Shown: one piece after another, positions 1 to 9,524 of the stretch | Layout of the letters: every line of letters starts with the position of its first letter | Numbering within the stretch: the first letter of the stretch is position 1 | NCBI RefSeq assembly: GCF_024295805.1 | Contig: NZ_JANCLX010000040.1 | Location: 1-64,000, forward strand | Origin: Streptomyces cucumeris | GTDB taxonomy: Bacteria; Actinomycetota; Actinomycetes; Streptomycetales; Streptomycetaceae | DNA: 64,000 nucleotides | Direction of reading: 5' to 3' | Notes under the pieces: model-generated | What the model was told of the DNA's origin: nothing | What the model saw: the letters and a program-made list of their open reading frames with translations, nothing else | Databases searched by the model: none | Made by a program: the position numbers and the translations under genes

Positions 1-2499
<2,499 letters not shown>

Positions 2500-2740
2500 G
2501 CTTGTTTCCCCCACCTTCGGGCTCTTGCCGGCAACCATGTGGTCGACTGTTTAGATCCCGCGGTGGCCCGCCCAGATACAGCCATTCAAGAATTTTTTCC
2601 CGGGGAAGGTTTGAGAGACTGCCGATGCTGTTGGCGGACCGGTCCCGGGCGCTTGGGGACATGACAAAGCGGCCCGGCCGCACCGGGTTCCGGGATGGTT
2701 GCCGAAACCCCGCGCGGCGGGCCGCCGGATGGTCAGGAGC

Positions 2741-3502
2741 TCACGGGTTCACGGCGAGCGTGTCGTTCAGTGCCCCGTTGATGGCAGCGGTCAGGCGGGC
2801 GCCGTTGTCGGTGAAGAAGAAGTGGCCGCCCTCATGCGTCTCCAGGGTGAACTCCCCGGTCGTGCTGCGCTTCCACTCGGCCGCCTCCGGCTCGTTGACC
2901 TTGGGGTCCGCCCTGCCGATGTGCACATGGACCGGCACCGAGACCTGTGTGGCCGACGAGGCACAGTACGTCTCCGCCAGCCGGTAGTCCGCACGCATGG
3001 GGGGCAGGATGATGTCGAGGATCTCCTCGTCCTGGAGGAGCTGGTGCCCCATTCCGCCGAGCAGCGCCATCTCCTGGAGAAAGGCGTCGTTCCCTTTGAG
3101 ATGGGTGCCCTCGTCCTTGCGCAGCGTCGGCGCCACCCGGCCGCAGGCGAAGAGGGCCAGCGGCGGTTTTCCCTTGGCCTCCAGACGGTGGGTCACCTCG
3201 AAGGCGACCAACGCGCCCATACTGTTTCCCATCAGGACGACGGGCAGATCGTTCCAGTCACCGATGAGTTCGGCGATCTCGTCGGCCAGTTCCTCGATGG
3301 TGTCCCGGAAAGGCTCATGGCGGCGATCCTGCCGACCGGGGTACTGCACCGCGTGGACATCCAGTTCAGCGAATCCCCGCGCGAACTGGAAGTAGGAGTT
3401 CGCTGATCCTCCGGCGTGCGGCAGGAGAATCAGTCTGGCCTTGGGAGTGTCCGCGGAGTTGAGTTTGCGGATCCAGCGCCCGAAATCATCTGTGGTACCC
3501 AT
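2741..3502 (-). CDS. Type II thioesterase (alpha/beta hydrolase) of the PKS cluster
   Basis: About 253 aa from ATG 3502, chosen because GGGGAGGG lies just upstream; an in-frame start 54 bases earlier has no ribosome site and lies inside the preceding gene. The N-terminal LILLPHAGGSANSYF and QYPGRQDR motifs, the nucleophile elbow GNSMGALVAFE and the late GGHFFF histidine are characteristic of stand-alone thioesterases that remove aberrant acyl groups from PKS or NRPS carrier proteins. The elbow reads GNSMG rather than the commoner GHSMG. It lies between the exporter gene (51-base gap) and the PKS gene (241-base gap), all on the minus strand. The 241-base spacer shows a ribosome site for the PKS but no clear terminator, so co-transcription is possible but not shown. 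Confidence 0.93.
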   Translation of the reverse strand: MGTTDDFGRWIRKLNSADTPKARLILLPHAGGSANSYFQFARGFAELDVHAVQYPGRQDRRHEPFRDTIEELADEIAELIGDWNDLPVVLMGNSMGALVAFEVTHRLEAKGKPPLALFACGRVAPTLRKDEGTHLKGNDAFLQEMALLGGMGHQLLQDEEILDIILPPMRADYRLAETYCASSATQVSVPVHVHIGRADPKVNEPEAAEWKRSTTGEFTLETHEGGHFFFTDNGARLTAAINGALNDTLAVNP

Positions 3503-3552
3503 GGGAGACCCTCCCCGTTCATTTCCGAATGACGTCGACCGGTGTGAGGGTG

Positions 3553-5040
3553 TCAACTGGCGTCCTCCACCTTCTGCATGGCGACGTCCCCGCCCTCCTT
3601 CGGTGTCTCCCGCGACGGGAAGCGGATGAACAGGGTGCAGGCGATCGCCCCCAGCAGCAGGAATCCGACGGGAAGGAGCCCTGTCTCACTCAGCGCCGTA
3701 CTGTAGGGCTCCTTGAACATCTCGGGGATCTTGGTGACGCTGCCCTCGACATGGCCCCCGCCGCCACCGACGCCCGGCAGATGCGCCTCCAGCCGGTCCA
3801 CGAACAGCGCGCCGACCGCGGCGCTGCCGAGCACGGCGCCCACCTGGCGGTTGGTGTTGTAGACACCGGAGCCCGCGCCGGACTGGTCGATGGGGAGGTT
3901 ACGGGTGGCGATGGCGCCCAGCGGGCCCCAGACCATGCCGTTGCCGATACCGGTCACTGCGGCCGTGGCCAAGAACATCCACAGCTCCGAGTCCGGCTTC
4001 ATCAACTCGCTGTACGCGACGATGGTGATGCCGAACAGCACGAAGCCCGTGGTGGTGAAGGTGCGCGGATGCATGGTGTCGGACAGCTTGCCGACGAACG
4101 GCGCACAGACACCGGTGAGGATCGCCAGCGGTGCGAAGATCAGCGCCGACTCCATCGAGGTGAGCCCGCGCACGCCCTGCAGATAGAAGTAGGTGGGCAC
4201 GGTCATCGCGGTCACCGCGGCGCCCATGGCCGCGATGCCCACGTTGGCCAGCGCGAAGTTGCGGTCACGGAACAGGCTCAGCATCAGCAGGGGTTCGCCC
4301 TTGTTGACCGCCTGTGTCACGACGAACATCGCCAGGACGGCGAGACCCGCGCCGATCATCAGCCAGATACTCGCCGACCAGTCCTTGTTGTTGCCTTCCT
4401 GGAGGCCGAAGACCAGCAGGAACATACCGCCGCAGGAGAGCACGATGCCGACCACGTCGAACTTGTGCGGCGTGGTCGGGAGCGAGGGCACCATCTTCCA
4501 GGCGAGGAAGAAGGCCAGGACGCCGATCGGGACGTTGATCAGGAAGATCCACTCCCAGCCGGCGGAGTCCACCAGCAGACCGCCGACGACCGGACCCACC
4601 AGCAGCGCGACTCCCGCGGAACCGCCCCACGCGCCCATCGCGGCACCCCGCTTGTCCGCGGGGAAGATCCGGGTGACGACCGCCATGGTCTGGGGTGTCA
4701 TCAGCGCGGCCCCGAGGCCCTGGACGGCGCGGGCCGCGATCAGCATGTCGATGCTCCCGGCCACTCCGCACCACAGCGAGGAGAGCGTGAACACCACCAG
4801 GCCGACCAGGTAGACGTTCTTCGGGCCGAAGCGGTCACCGAGCCGTCCGGTGAACAGCAGCGGTGCGGCGTAGGTGAGCAGATAGGCGCTGGTCACCCAG
4901 ACCACTTCGGAGACATCCGCCTCGAGCGACTCCATGATGGCGGGGTTGGCGACCGCCACCACGCTCATATCCAGCAAGATGAGGGAGAATCCGACGAGCA
5001 GCGCGCCCAGAACGTGCCACGGATTTCGTTCAACGGTCAC
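3553..5040 (-). CDS. DHA2-family (EmrB/QacA-like) MFS drug exporter
   Basis: 495 aa, GTG start with GGGAAGA upstream. The protein has the long, roughly 14-helix layout of the DHA2 family. The first helix is LVGFSLILLDMSVVAVANP. A motif-A-like loop (GRLGDRFGPK) follows, then RAVQGLGAALMTP and the antiporter motif-C-like stretch GGSAGVALLVGPVVGGLLVD. A large periplasmic loop (about residues 420-455) contains a Gly run (GVGGGGGHVEG). Position at the head of the leftward thioesterase-PKS group suggests proton-driven export of the polyketide, giving self-resistance; this is inference from context. The 148-base gap to the divergent gene at 5189 should hold its promoter. CTCCGGAT occurs there twice (5076-5083 and 5105-5112). 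Confidence 0.93.
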   Translation of the reverse strand: MTVERNPWHVLGALLVGFSLILLDMSVVAVANPAIMESLEADVSEVVWVTSAYLLTYAAPLLFTGRLGDRFGPKNVYLVGLVVFTLSSLWCGVAGSIDMLIAARAVQGLGAALMTPQTMAVVTRIFPADKRGAAMGAWGGSAGVALLVGPVVGGLLVDSAGWEWIFLINVPIGVLAFFLAWKMVPSLPTTPHKFDVVGIVLSCGGMFLLVFGLQEGNNKDWSASIWLMIGAGLAVLAMFVVTQAVNKGEPLLMLSLFRDRNFALANVGIAAMGAAVTAMTVPTYFYLQGVRGLTSMESALIFAPLAILTGVCAPFVGKLSDTMHPRTFTTTGFVLFGITIVAYSELMKPDSELWMFLATAAVTGIGNGMVWGPLGAIATRNLPIDQSGAGSGVYNTNRQVGAVLGSAAVGALFVDRLEAHLPGVGGGGGHVEGSVTKIPEMFKEPYSTALSETGLLPVGFLLLGAIACTLFIRFPSRETPKEGGDVAMQKVEDAS

Positions 5041-5188
5041 GGTTATCTTCCCACCCTCAAGCTGACTGGTCCCTTCTCCGGATCACAGATCCCGGCACCG
5101 CCCACTCCGGATACATCCGCGACGGAATTCCCCCATATATGTGGCGGAGGTCACACCAGCGCCCTGTCCCGGCGAAGACAATCGGTCC

Positions 5189-5824
5189 GTGGGAACAGAC
5201 ATCTACGGGTTCGTGGAGTGCCGCACCTGGGGGCCCGGCCTCGAGATCGGGGCGACGGCCTGGTACTCCGCCATCGATCTGTCGCTGCTCGGCGTGGACC
5301 GGGACTACGCCGCCTTCGGCTGTCTCTTCGGGGTGAGGGGCCCCAAGGGCCACTGGCGGCCGGTGGCGGCCGGCCGCAGGCTGCCGGCGGACGTTTCGGA
5401 GGTGACCGGAGCGGAGCATGCGGCGCACGGGGCGGCGGTGTTCGGCACGACCTGGATCGGCTGGGACGAGGTCCTTGCCATCGACTGGGACGAACCGGCG
5501 ATCCCCCGGGCCACCGATATCGCCCGGTACCGGCGACTCCCGGACGGCACCCTGGAGTTGGCGCACCGGGGGGACTGGAGCCGTGGCTTCGCCCGGGCCA
5601 GCGGTATCGACACCTTGTCCGTCGACCCGGACCGGGTCGGAGAGTTGTGGGCCGAGGGCACCGAATGGGACGTCGGCACCACCGTCTTCCGGGCCGAACG
5701 CGCCCGGCGCCGGGACGCGGTGCCCGCGGACGGCCCGTGGCAGCCGGTGTGGACCGTGATGCGCGCTCTCGCGGGGGTCCACGGCGATGCCCAGGTCCGC
5801 CTGGTGGTCTGGTTCGACGCCTAG
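5189..5824 (+). CDS. Hypothetical protein (GTDIYGFVECR family)
   Basis: 211 aa if started at GTG 5189, giving VGTDIYGFVECRTW. An alternative GTG at 5141 would add 16 residues of poor, proline-rich sequence. I prefer 5189 because the conserved-looking GTDIYGFVECR opening matches, from memory, actinobacterial proteins that begin at this point, but neither start has a strong ribosome site. The body is soluble, acidic and Trp-rich (WIGWDEV, AIDWDEP, GDWSRGF, WDVGTTVF, WFDA), with no membrane span, signal peptide or catalytic motif I recognise. It is divergent from the exporter gene and convergent with the gene at 5843-6364. Coding potential is good in this frame. No function is assigned. Confidence 0.75.
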   Translation: MGTDIYGFVECRTWGPGLEIGATAWYSAIDLSLLGVDRDYAAFGCLFGVRGPKGHWRPVAAGRRLPADVSEVTGAEHAAHGAAVFGTTWIGWDEVLAIDWDEPAIPRATDIARYRRLPDGTLELAHRGDWSRGFARASGIDTLSVDPDRVGELWAEGTEWDVGTTVFRAERARRRDAVPADGPWQPVWTVMRALAGVHGDAQVRLVVWFDA

Positions 5825-5842
5825 GCCATCCGGCGCCCGGTG

Positions 5843-6364
5843 TCACTCCAGCGCCTTGAGGGCGTCCTCCCCGCGGGTCCACCACACGCCGACGCGCAGG
5901 CGGGTCAGCAGCCAGCCGTCCGCGCCCCGGCGGAACTCCCACTCGTAGGGCCCGCCCATGGAGTAGGGCGAGGCAATCTGCCCGGGCTCGGTCACGGCGA
6001 CGAACCACATGTACCCGATACCGGTGGCGCGGTCGTCGTCCTCGATGGTGAAGTGCGCGTTCAGGATGTGGTGCTGCATGCTCGGGTAGGGCGCCTCCGC
6101 ACGCTCCACCGTGGTCCGGATCGCCTCCTTGCCCCGGACCGTCTCCCACGGGCCGAATTCGAGCGTCGCGTCATCGGCCCAACACGCGGTCCAGGTCTCC
6201 CAGTCCCTGAGGTCGAGCGCCCGCCACCCCCGCATCATCAGCCCGCGCAGCGCCTCCTTGTCCTCCAGGACGCGGATCCTTCGCACCAGGCTCTCGTCGT
6301 CCCTGGTGGCGGATGGCACCTCGGCTCCGTGCATCCCGGCCTGCTGTGTCCCGGTGTGCTGCAT
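5843..6364 (-). CDS. SnoaL-like / NTF2-fold protein
   Basis: 173 aa from ATG 6364, preceded by GGAAGGA; the open frame extends 50 codons upstream but with low-quality sequence. Residues 25-150 follow the SnoaL-like pattern: ALRGLMMRGWRALDLRDWE, then CWADDATLEFG, GKEAIRTTVERAE, HHILNAHFTIEDDDRATGIGYMWF and a closing hydrophobic strand EWEFRRGADGWLLTRLRV. This cone-shaped fold is used by polyketide cyclases, dehydratases, isomerases and many uncharacterised proteins. The HH pair and acidic residues could line a pocket, but no catalytic set can be assigned. Nothing next to it ties it to a pathway. Confidence 0.88.
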   Translation of the reverse strand: MQHTGTQQAGMHGAEVPSATRDDESLVRRIRVLEDKEALRGLMMRGWRALDLRDWETWTACWADDATLEFGPWETVRGKEAIRTTVERAEAPYPSMQHHILNAHFTIEDDDRATGIGYMWFVAVTEPGQIASPYSMGGPYEWEFRRGADGWLLTRLRVGVWWTRGEDALKALE

Positions 6365-6674
6365 CGCGGTTCGTTCCTTCCGGACGGACTGTGGTCGGCG
6401 CACGGGCCGCGCGCCGCTTCGGAGTCTGTCCGGCGGTGGGAGGGCCGACCAGGACGCACCGTCACTGGGCGGCGCGCACCCAGTCACACCCTCGCCCTCC
6501 GACGGAGGGACCACGGCCGACGCGGCCGGTCCCGTACGACCTCAGAACCACCCGCGGTGCCGGGCGTACCCCCGTGGTCGGACACCATTCCACCCCGTCG
6601 GTGGTTCTCCTGCGTCCGTCCCGTACGGAAGGGTGAATGCGTCCCAACACACCCTGCCCATAAGGACACCGCAC
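6365..6674. promoter_or_regulatory. Divergent intergenic region between the SnoaL-like gene and the secreted hydrolase
   Basis: A 310-base gap between two divergent starts, so it should contain both promoters. I see a short perfect hairpin (CCCTCC-GAC-GGAGGG, 6495-6509) and the AAGGA ribosome site for the rightward gene at 6662-6666. Open frames across it are low-complexity continuations of the flanking genes. No convincing -35/-10 pair or further operator was recognised. Confidence 0.4.
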
Positions 6675-8252
6675 GTGCGCAGCAGATCGTTGACTCATGT
6701 CCTGGCGGCGAGCACCCTCGCGGCGTTGGTACCGGCCTTCGCCCCGGGCAGCGCATCGGCCGCCGAGAACCCCCTGCAGCAGTACATCGAGCAGCGGCCG
6801 TCGTGGCACCGCTGCGACAGTGACTCCCCGGCCTCCTTCCAGTGCGCCACCATCAAGGTGCCGTTGGACTACGACCGTCCCGACGGCAAGAAGATCGGCC
6901 TCGCCATCTCACGGCTGAAGACCAGCACCCCCGCGGAGCGCCGTGGGGTGCTGCTCGTCAACCCCGGCGGACCGGGTGGTTCGGGCCTCTCCATGCCCTT
7001 CGGGCTGGCCGGTGAACTGCCCTCGTCGGTGAAGAAGAAGTACGACCTCATCGGTTTCGACCCGCGGGGTGTCGGCCGCAGCTCCCCGGTGGGCTGTGGT
7101 CTCAGTGCCAAGGAGCAGAACTGGGAACGCCCCTACCGGGCGGAGAAGTTCGCCAAGGACGTGAAGTGGGCCCGTACCGTCGCCGAGAAGTGCGACACGA
7201 AGCAAGGGGACCGGCTGCGCCACATCACCACCCGGAACACGGCCCGCGACATGGACGTGATGCGGGCCGTGCTGGGCCAGAAGAAGATCTCCTACCTGGG
7301 GTACTCCTACGGCACCTACCTCGGCGCCGTGTACACGCAGATGTTCCCGCGCCACGCCGACCGGTTCATCCTGGACAGCTCCGTGGATCCGGCGCGGATA
7401 TGGCGCGGCATGATCCAGATATGGGCCGAGGGCGCCGAACCCGCCTTCACCCGGTGGAGCGAGTGGACGGCTCAGCGGCACGCCACATACAAGTTGGGCA
7501 AGACGCCCAAGGCCGTCCGCAAGACGTTCTGGGACCTGGTCGCACGGGCCGACCGCAAGCCGATCGAGCTCGACGGCCAGAAGCTGACGGGGGATGACAT
7601 CCGCTCCGGCAGCCGTGCCGCGTTCTTCAGCGTGCGGGAGGGCGCGGAGGGCATCGCCAAGCTCAAGAAGGCGGCCGACCGGGGCCCGTCCCGGACCGCC
7701 GAGCCCAAGGCGCCGAGCCGTACCGGTCAGCCGTCCTTCGGACGGGCCACGCCCGACGACAACGGCACCGCCGCCTTCTGGTCCGTCGTGTGTGCGGACA
7801 CCGGTGCGTGGCCGCGGGACCCCGAGGGGTACCGCGCCGACGCGGTGCGGGCGAAGAAGGAGTACCCGCTGTACGGCGACTTCGGCTCCACCATCAAGCC
7901 GTGCGCGTTCTGGAAGAAGGAGGGGAGCGAGCCCGCCACCACGATCGACAACGAGGTCGGGGCACTGGTCCTGCAGAACGAGTGGGACTCCCAGACGCCC
8001 CTCGCCAGTGGCCGCGGTATGCACCGGGCCATGAAGGGCTCGCGGATGGTCACCGTCGCCGGGGGCGAGGGCCACGGCATCTACGGTTCCAAGTCATGTG
8101 CGGACAAAACGGCCACCAGCTATCTGACCACCGGCCGTCTCCCGGAGCAGGACCTGACCTGCCGGACCTCCGCGGCGCAGCGTGAGCGGGGCTTCAACAA
8201 GCTGCCGCTTCCCACGCCTCCGGGGCTCCCGGGCCTGACGGACCGCTTCTGA
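6675..8252 (+). CDS. Secreted tripeptidyl-aminopeptidase-like alpha/beta hydrolase (TAP family)
   Basis: 525 aa from GTG 6675 (AAGGA 8 bases upstream), although the frame is open from 6111. Residues 1-30 are a classical signal peptide: VRSRS, a hydrophobic core with LAASTLAALVPAFAP, and a cleavage region near SASAA. The mature enzyme begins with IEQRPSWHRC and has the oxyanion region VNPGGPGGSGLSMPF. Catalytic Ser211 sits in GYSYGTYLG, followed by Asp438 in WDSQTP and His467 in GEGHGIYG. The C-terminal segment from about 400 is the TAP-like C-terminal domain. Streptomyces secretes such enzymes to take tripeptides or small units from peptide N-termini. The gene is monocistronic, ending at a strong hairpin facing the convergent gene. 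Confidence 0.94.
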   Translation: MRSRSLTHVLAASTLAALVPAFAPGSASAAENPLQQYIEQRPSWHRCDSDSPASFQCATIKVPLDYDRPDGKKIGLAISRLKTSTPAERRGVLLVNPGGPGGSGLSMPFGLAGELPSSVKKKYDLIGFDPRGVGRSSPVGCGLSAKEQNWERPYRAEKFAKDVKWARTVAEKCDTKQGDRLRHITTRNTARDMDVMRAVLGQKKISYLGYSYGTYLGAVYTQMFPRHADRFILDSSVDPARIWRGMIQIWAEGAEPAFTRWSEWTAQRHATYKLGKTPKAVRKTFWDLVARADRKPIELDGQKLTGDDIRSGSRAAFFSVREGAEGIAKLKKAADRGPSRTAEPKAPSRTGQPSFGRATPDDNGTAAFWSVVCADTGAWPRDPEGYRADAVRAKKEYPLYGDFGSTIKPCAFWKKEGSEPATTIDNEVGALVLQNEWDSQTPLASGRGMHRAMKGSRMVTVAGGEGHGIYGSKSCADKTATSYLTTGRLPEQDLTCRTSAAQRERGFNKLPLPTPPGLPGLTDRF

Positions 8253-8307
8253 GCGGCCCGCTGAACCGCTGTGACCGCCGCTGAACCGGTCGGAGCGGCA
8301 GGAGGAA

Positions 8308-8340
8308 CGACGTGGGGCTCCGGACCGGAGCCCCACGTCG
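8308..8340. terminator. Perfect 16-bp-arm inverted repeat between convergent genes
   Basis: Arms 8308-8323 and 8325-8340 are exact reverse complements (CGACGTGGGGCTCCGG and its complement) around a single A. It lies 56 bases after the hydrolase stop and 47 before the stop of the convergent gene, so it can serve both strands. There is no U-tract, as is common in actinobacteria. Confidence 0.8.
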
Positions 8341-8355
8341 CGTAGGTACGGCACG

Positions 8356-8378
8356 TCGCGCGCGTGTGTGGCGCGCGA
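8356..8378. terminator. Second hairpin between the same convergent genes
   Basis: TCGCGCGC and GCGCGCGA flank a 7-base GTGTGTG loop. It directly follows the longer hairpin and ends 9 bases from the stop of the leftward epimerase-like gene, so it may act mainly as that gene's terminator. Confidence 0.55.
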
Positions 8379-8386
8379 CCCGGGGG

Positions 8387-9328
8387 TCACCCGGTGGTGG
8401 TCCTGCGCTTCCGCCACCAGTCCACCGTCGCGCGGACCTGTTCGTAGAGGGGTGTGGCGCGTAGCGTGAACGCGGCTTCGTAGGCACCTGAATCAGCCAC
8501 GAACGGACGGTCGAACTGGTAGCGGATCTCCCCCAGTTCGCGGATCTGCGGTGAGAACACGCCCAGCAGGCGCAGCACTGCCGGTGACAGCCCGCGCACC
8601 GCGACCGGCCCGGTGTCCGCCTCGGCGGCGAGGCGGTCGACCATCTGCCGGACGGACAGCGCGGGCAGCGTCGGAACGTGCCAGGCCCGGCCCCAGGCGC
8701 GCTCCTCACCCGCCACCTCGACCAGGGCCCCCGCCACGTCGGGCAGATAGCTCCAGCTGTGCGGGGCGTCGGGATCCCCCAGCGCGGAGACCGGTTTGCC
8801 GCGCAGCACGCGCGGCACGACCCGCGCGGCGAGGTGGCCGCCGTCGGTCACCCCGGGGCCGAAGAAGTCCGAGGCCCGCACCTCGACCGCCCGGATGCGC
8901 CCCTGCTCGTGCAGGGTCCGCGCCCGCTCCCAGACGGCGGCGCGCACCCGCCCCTTGGGGCCGGTCGCCGCGAGCGGCAGTTCCTCGGTCAGCGGCACGT
9001 CCACCGGTCCGTAGCCGTAGAGGTTGCCCAGCATGACGAGGACGGCCCCGGTCGCCTCGGCAGCCGCGCACATCGCGGAGGCCAGTGGTGGCCATTCGCG
9101 CGTCCAGCGGTGGTAGGGCGGTCCGGCACAGCCGTAGAGGGCGGTTGCTCCCTTGACGGCCTCGGTCAGCCGCCCGCTGTCGGCGGCGTCCAGGGCGAGG
9201 TGCTCGACACCGGGTTCCGGGGCGCGGCCCGACCTGGTGACGACCCTTACCGAATGGCCCTGTTCGGCCAGCAGCCGGGCGGTGGCCGCACCCGCGGGGC
9301 CGGATCCTATGACGACATGAAGACTCAC
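8387..9328 (-). CDS. NAD(P)-dependent epimerase/dehydratase-like protein
   Basis: 313 aa. The N-terminus MSLHVVIGSGPAGAATARLL gives the Rossmann GxGxxG motif, followed by a strand-helix series (VRVVTRSGR, HLALDAADS, ALYGCAGPPYHRW). The region LVMLGNLYGYGPVD replaces the usual Ser-rich strand, and the Tyr of NLYGYG may stand in for the catalytic YxxxK of extended SDRs, since no normal YxxxK is visible. The later VRASDFFGPGV, HSWSYLPDVAGALVEVA and the substrate-domain ending match NAD-dependent epimerase-like proteins common in Streptomyces. It points away from the PUFA-like operon and shares an upstream region of about 196 bases with it. Substrate unknown. Confidence 0.9.
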   Translation of the reverse strand: MSLHVVIGSGPAGAATARLLAEQGHSVRVVTRSGRAPEPGVEHLALDAADSGRLTEAVKGATALYGCAGPPYHRWTREWPPLASAMCAAAEATGAVLVMLGNLYGYGPVDVPLTEELPLAATGPKGRVRAAVWERARTLHEQGRIRAVEVRASDFFGPGVTDGGHLAARVVPRVLRGKPVSALGDPDAPHSWSYLPDVAGALVEVAGEERAWGRAWHVPTLPALSVRQMVDRLAAEADTGPVAVRGLSPAVLRLLGVFSPQIRELGEIRYQFDRPFVADSGAYEAAFTLRATPLYEQVRATVDWWRKRRTTTG

Positions 9329-9382
9329 AGCCGCACACTAACGCGAGGGTGTGGTGCGGCTCGTGGTGCATGGCGGCCGATT

Positions 9383-9415
9383 GCTCATGAATCGCTTATG
9401 GATCGTTCATGCCTC
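9383..9415 (+). promoter_or_regulatory. Three contiguous 11-bp direct repeats upstream of the PUFA-like PKS operon
   Basis: GCTCATGAATC (9383-9393), GCTTATGGATC (9394-9404) and GTTCATGCCTC (9405-9415) abut each other. Seven of eleven positions are invariant (G1, T3, A5, T6, G7, T10, C11). Contiguous 11-bp units are the known layout of PhoP PHO boxes (GTTCA-type units) and of AfsR/SARP sites in Streptomyces. They lie 110 bases before the first operon start, a normal distance for an activator site. Which regulator binds is inference. Confidence 0.55.
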
Positions 9416-9524
9416 TTCCCGCTTGAACATGAAAGTGACATCCTCGCCGCCCGGATCGGTGCTTCGTTGAAACGTGCTCGAATTGTCCCTTTTCCCAGCG
9501 TTATCCGACCTTCCGGGAGAAGAC

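Noticed and set aside
3529..5859. 776-codon plus-strand open frame across the exporter gene
   Set aside because: Antisense to a clear DHA2 transporter and low-complexity in its second half.
5151..6149. 332-codon minus-strand open frame
   Set aside because: It overlaps two better-supported genes and is Arg/Pro-rich throughout.
9428..9433. CATGAA after the three 11-bp repeats as a fourth unit
   Set aside because: It is 42-43 bases from the first unit and out of the 11-bp phase.
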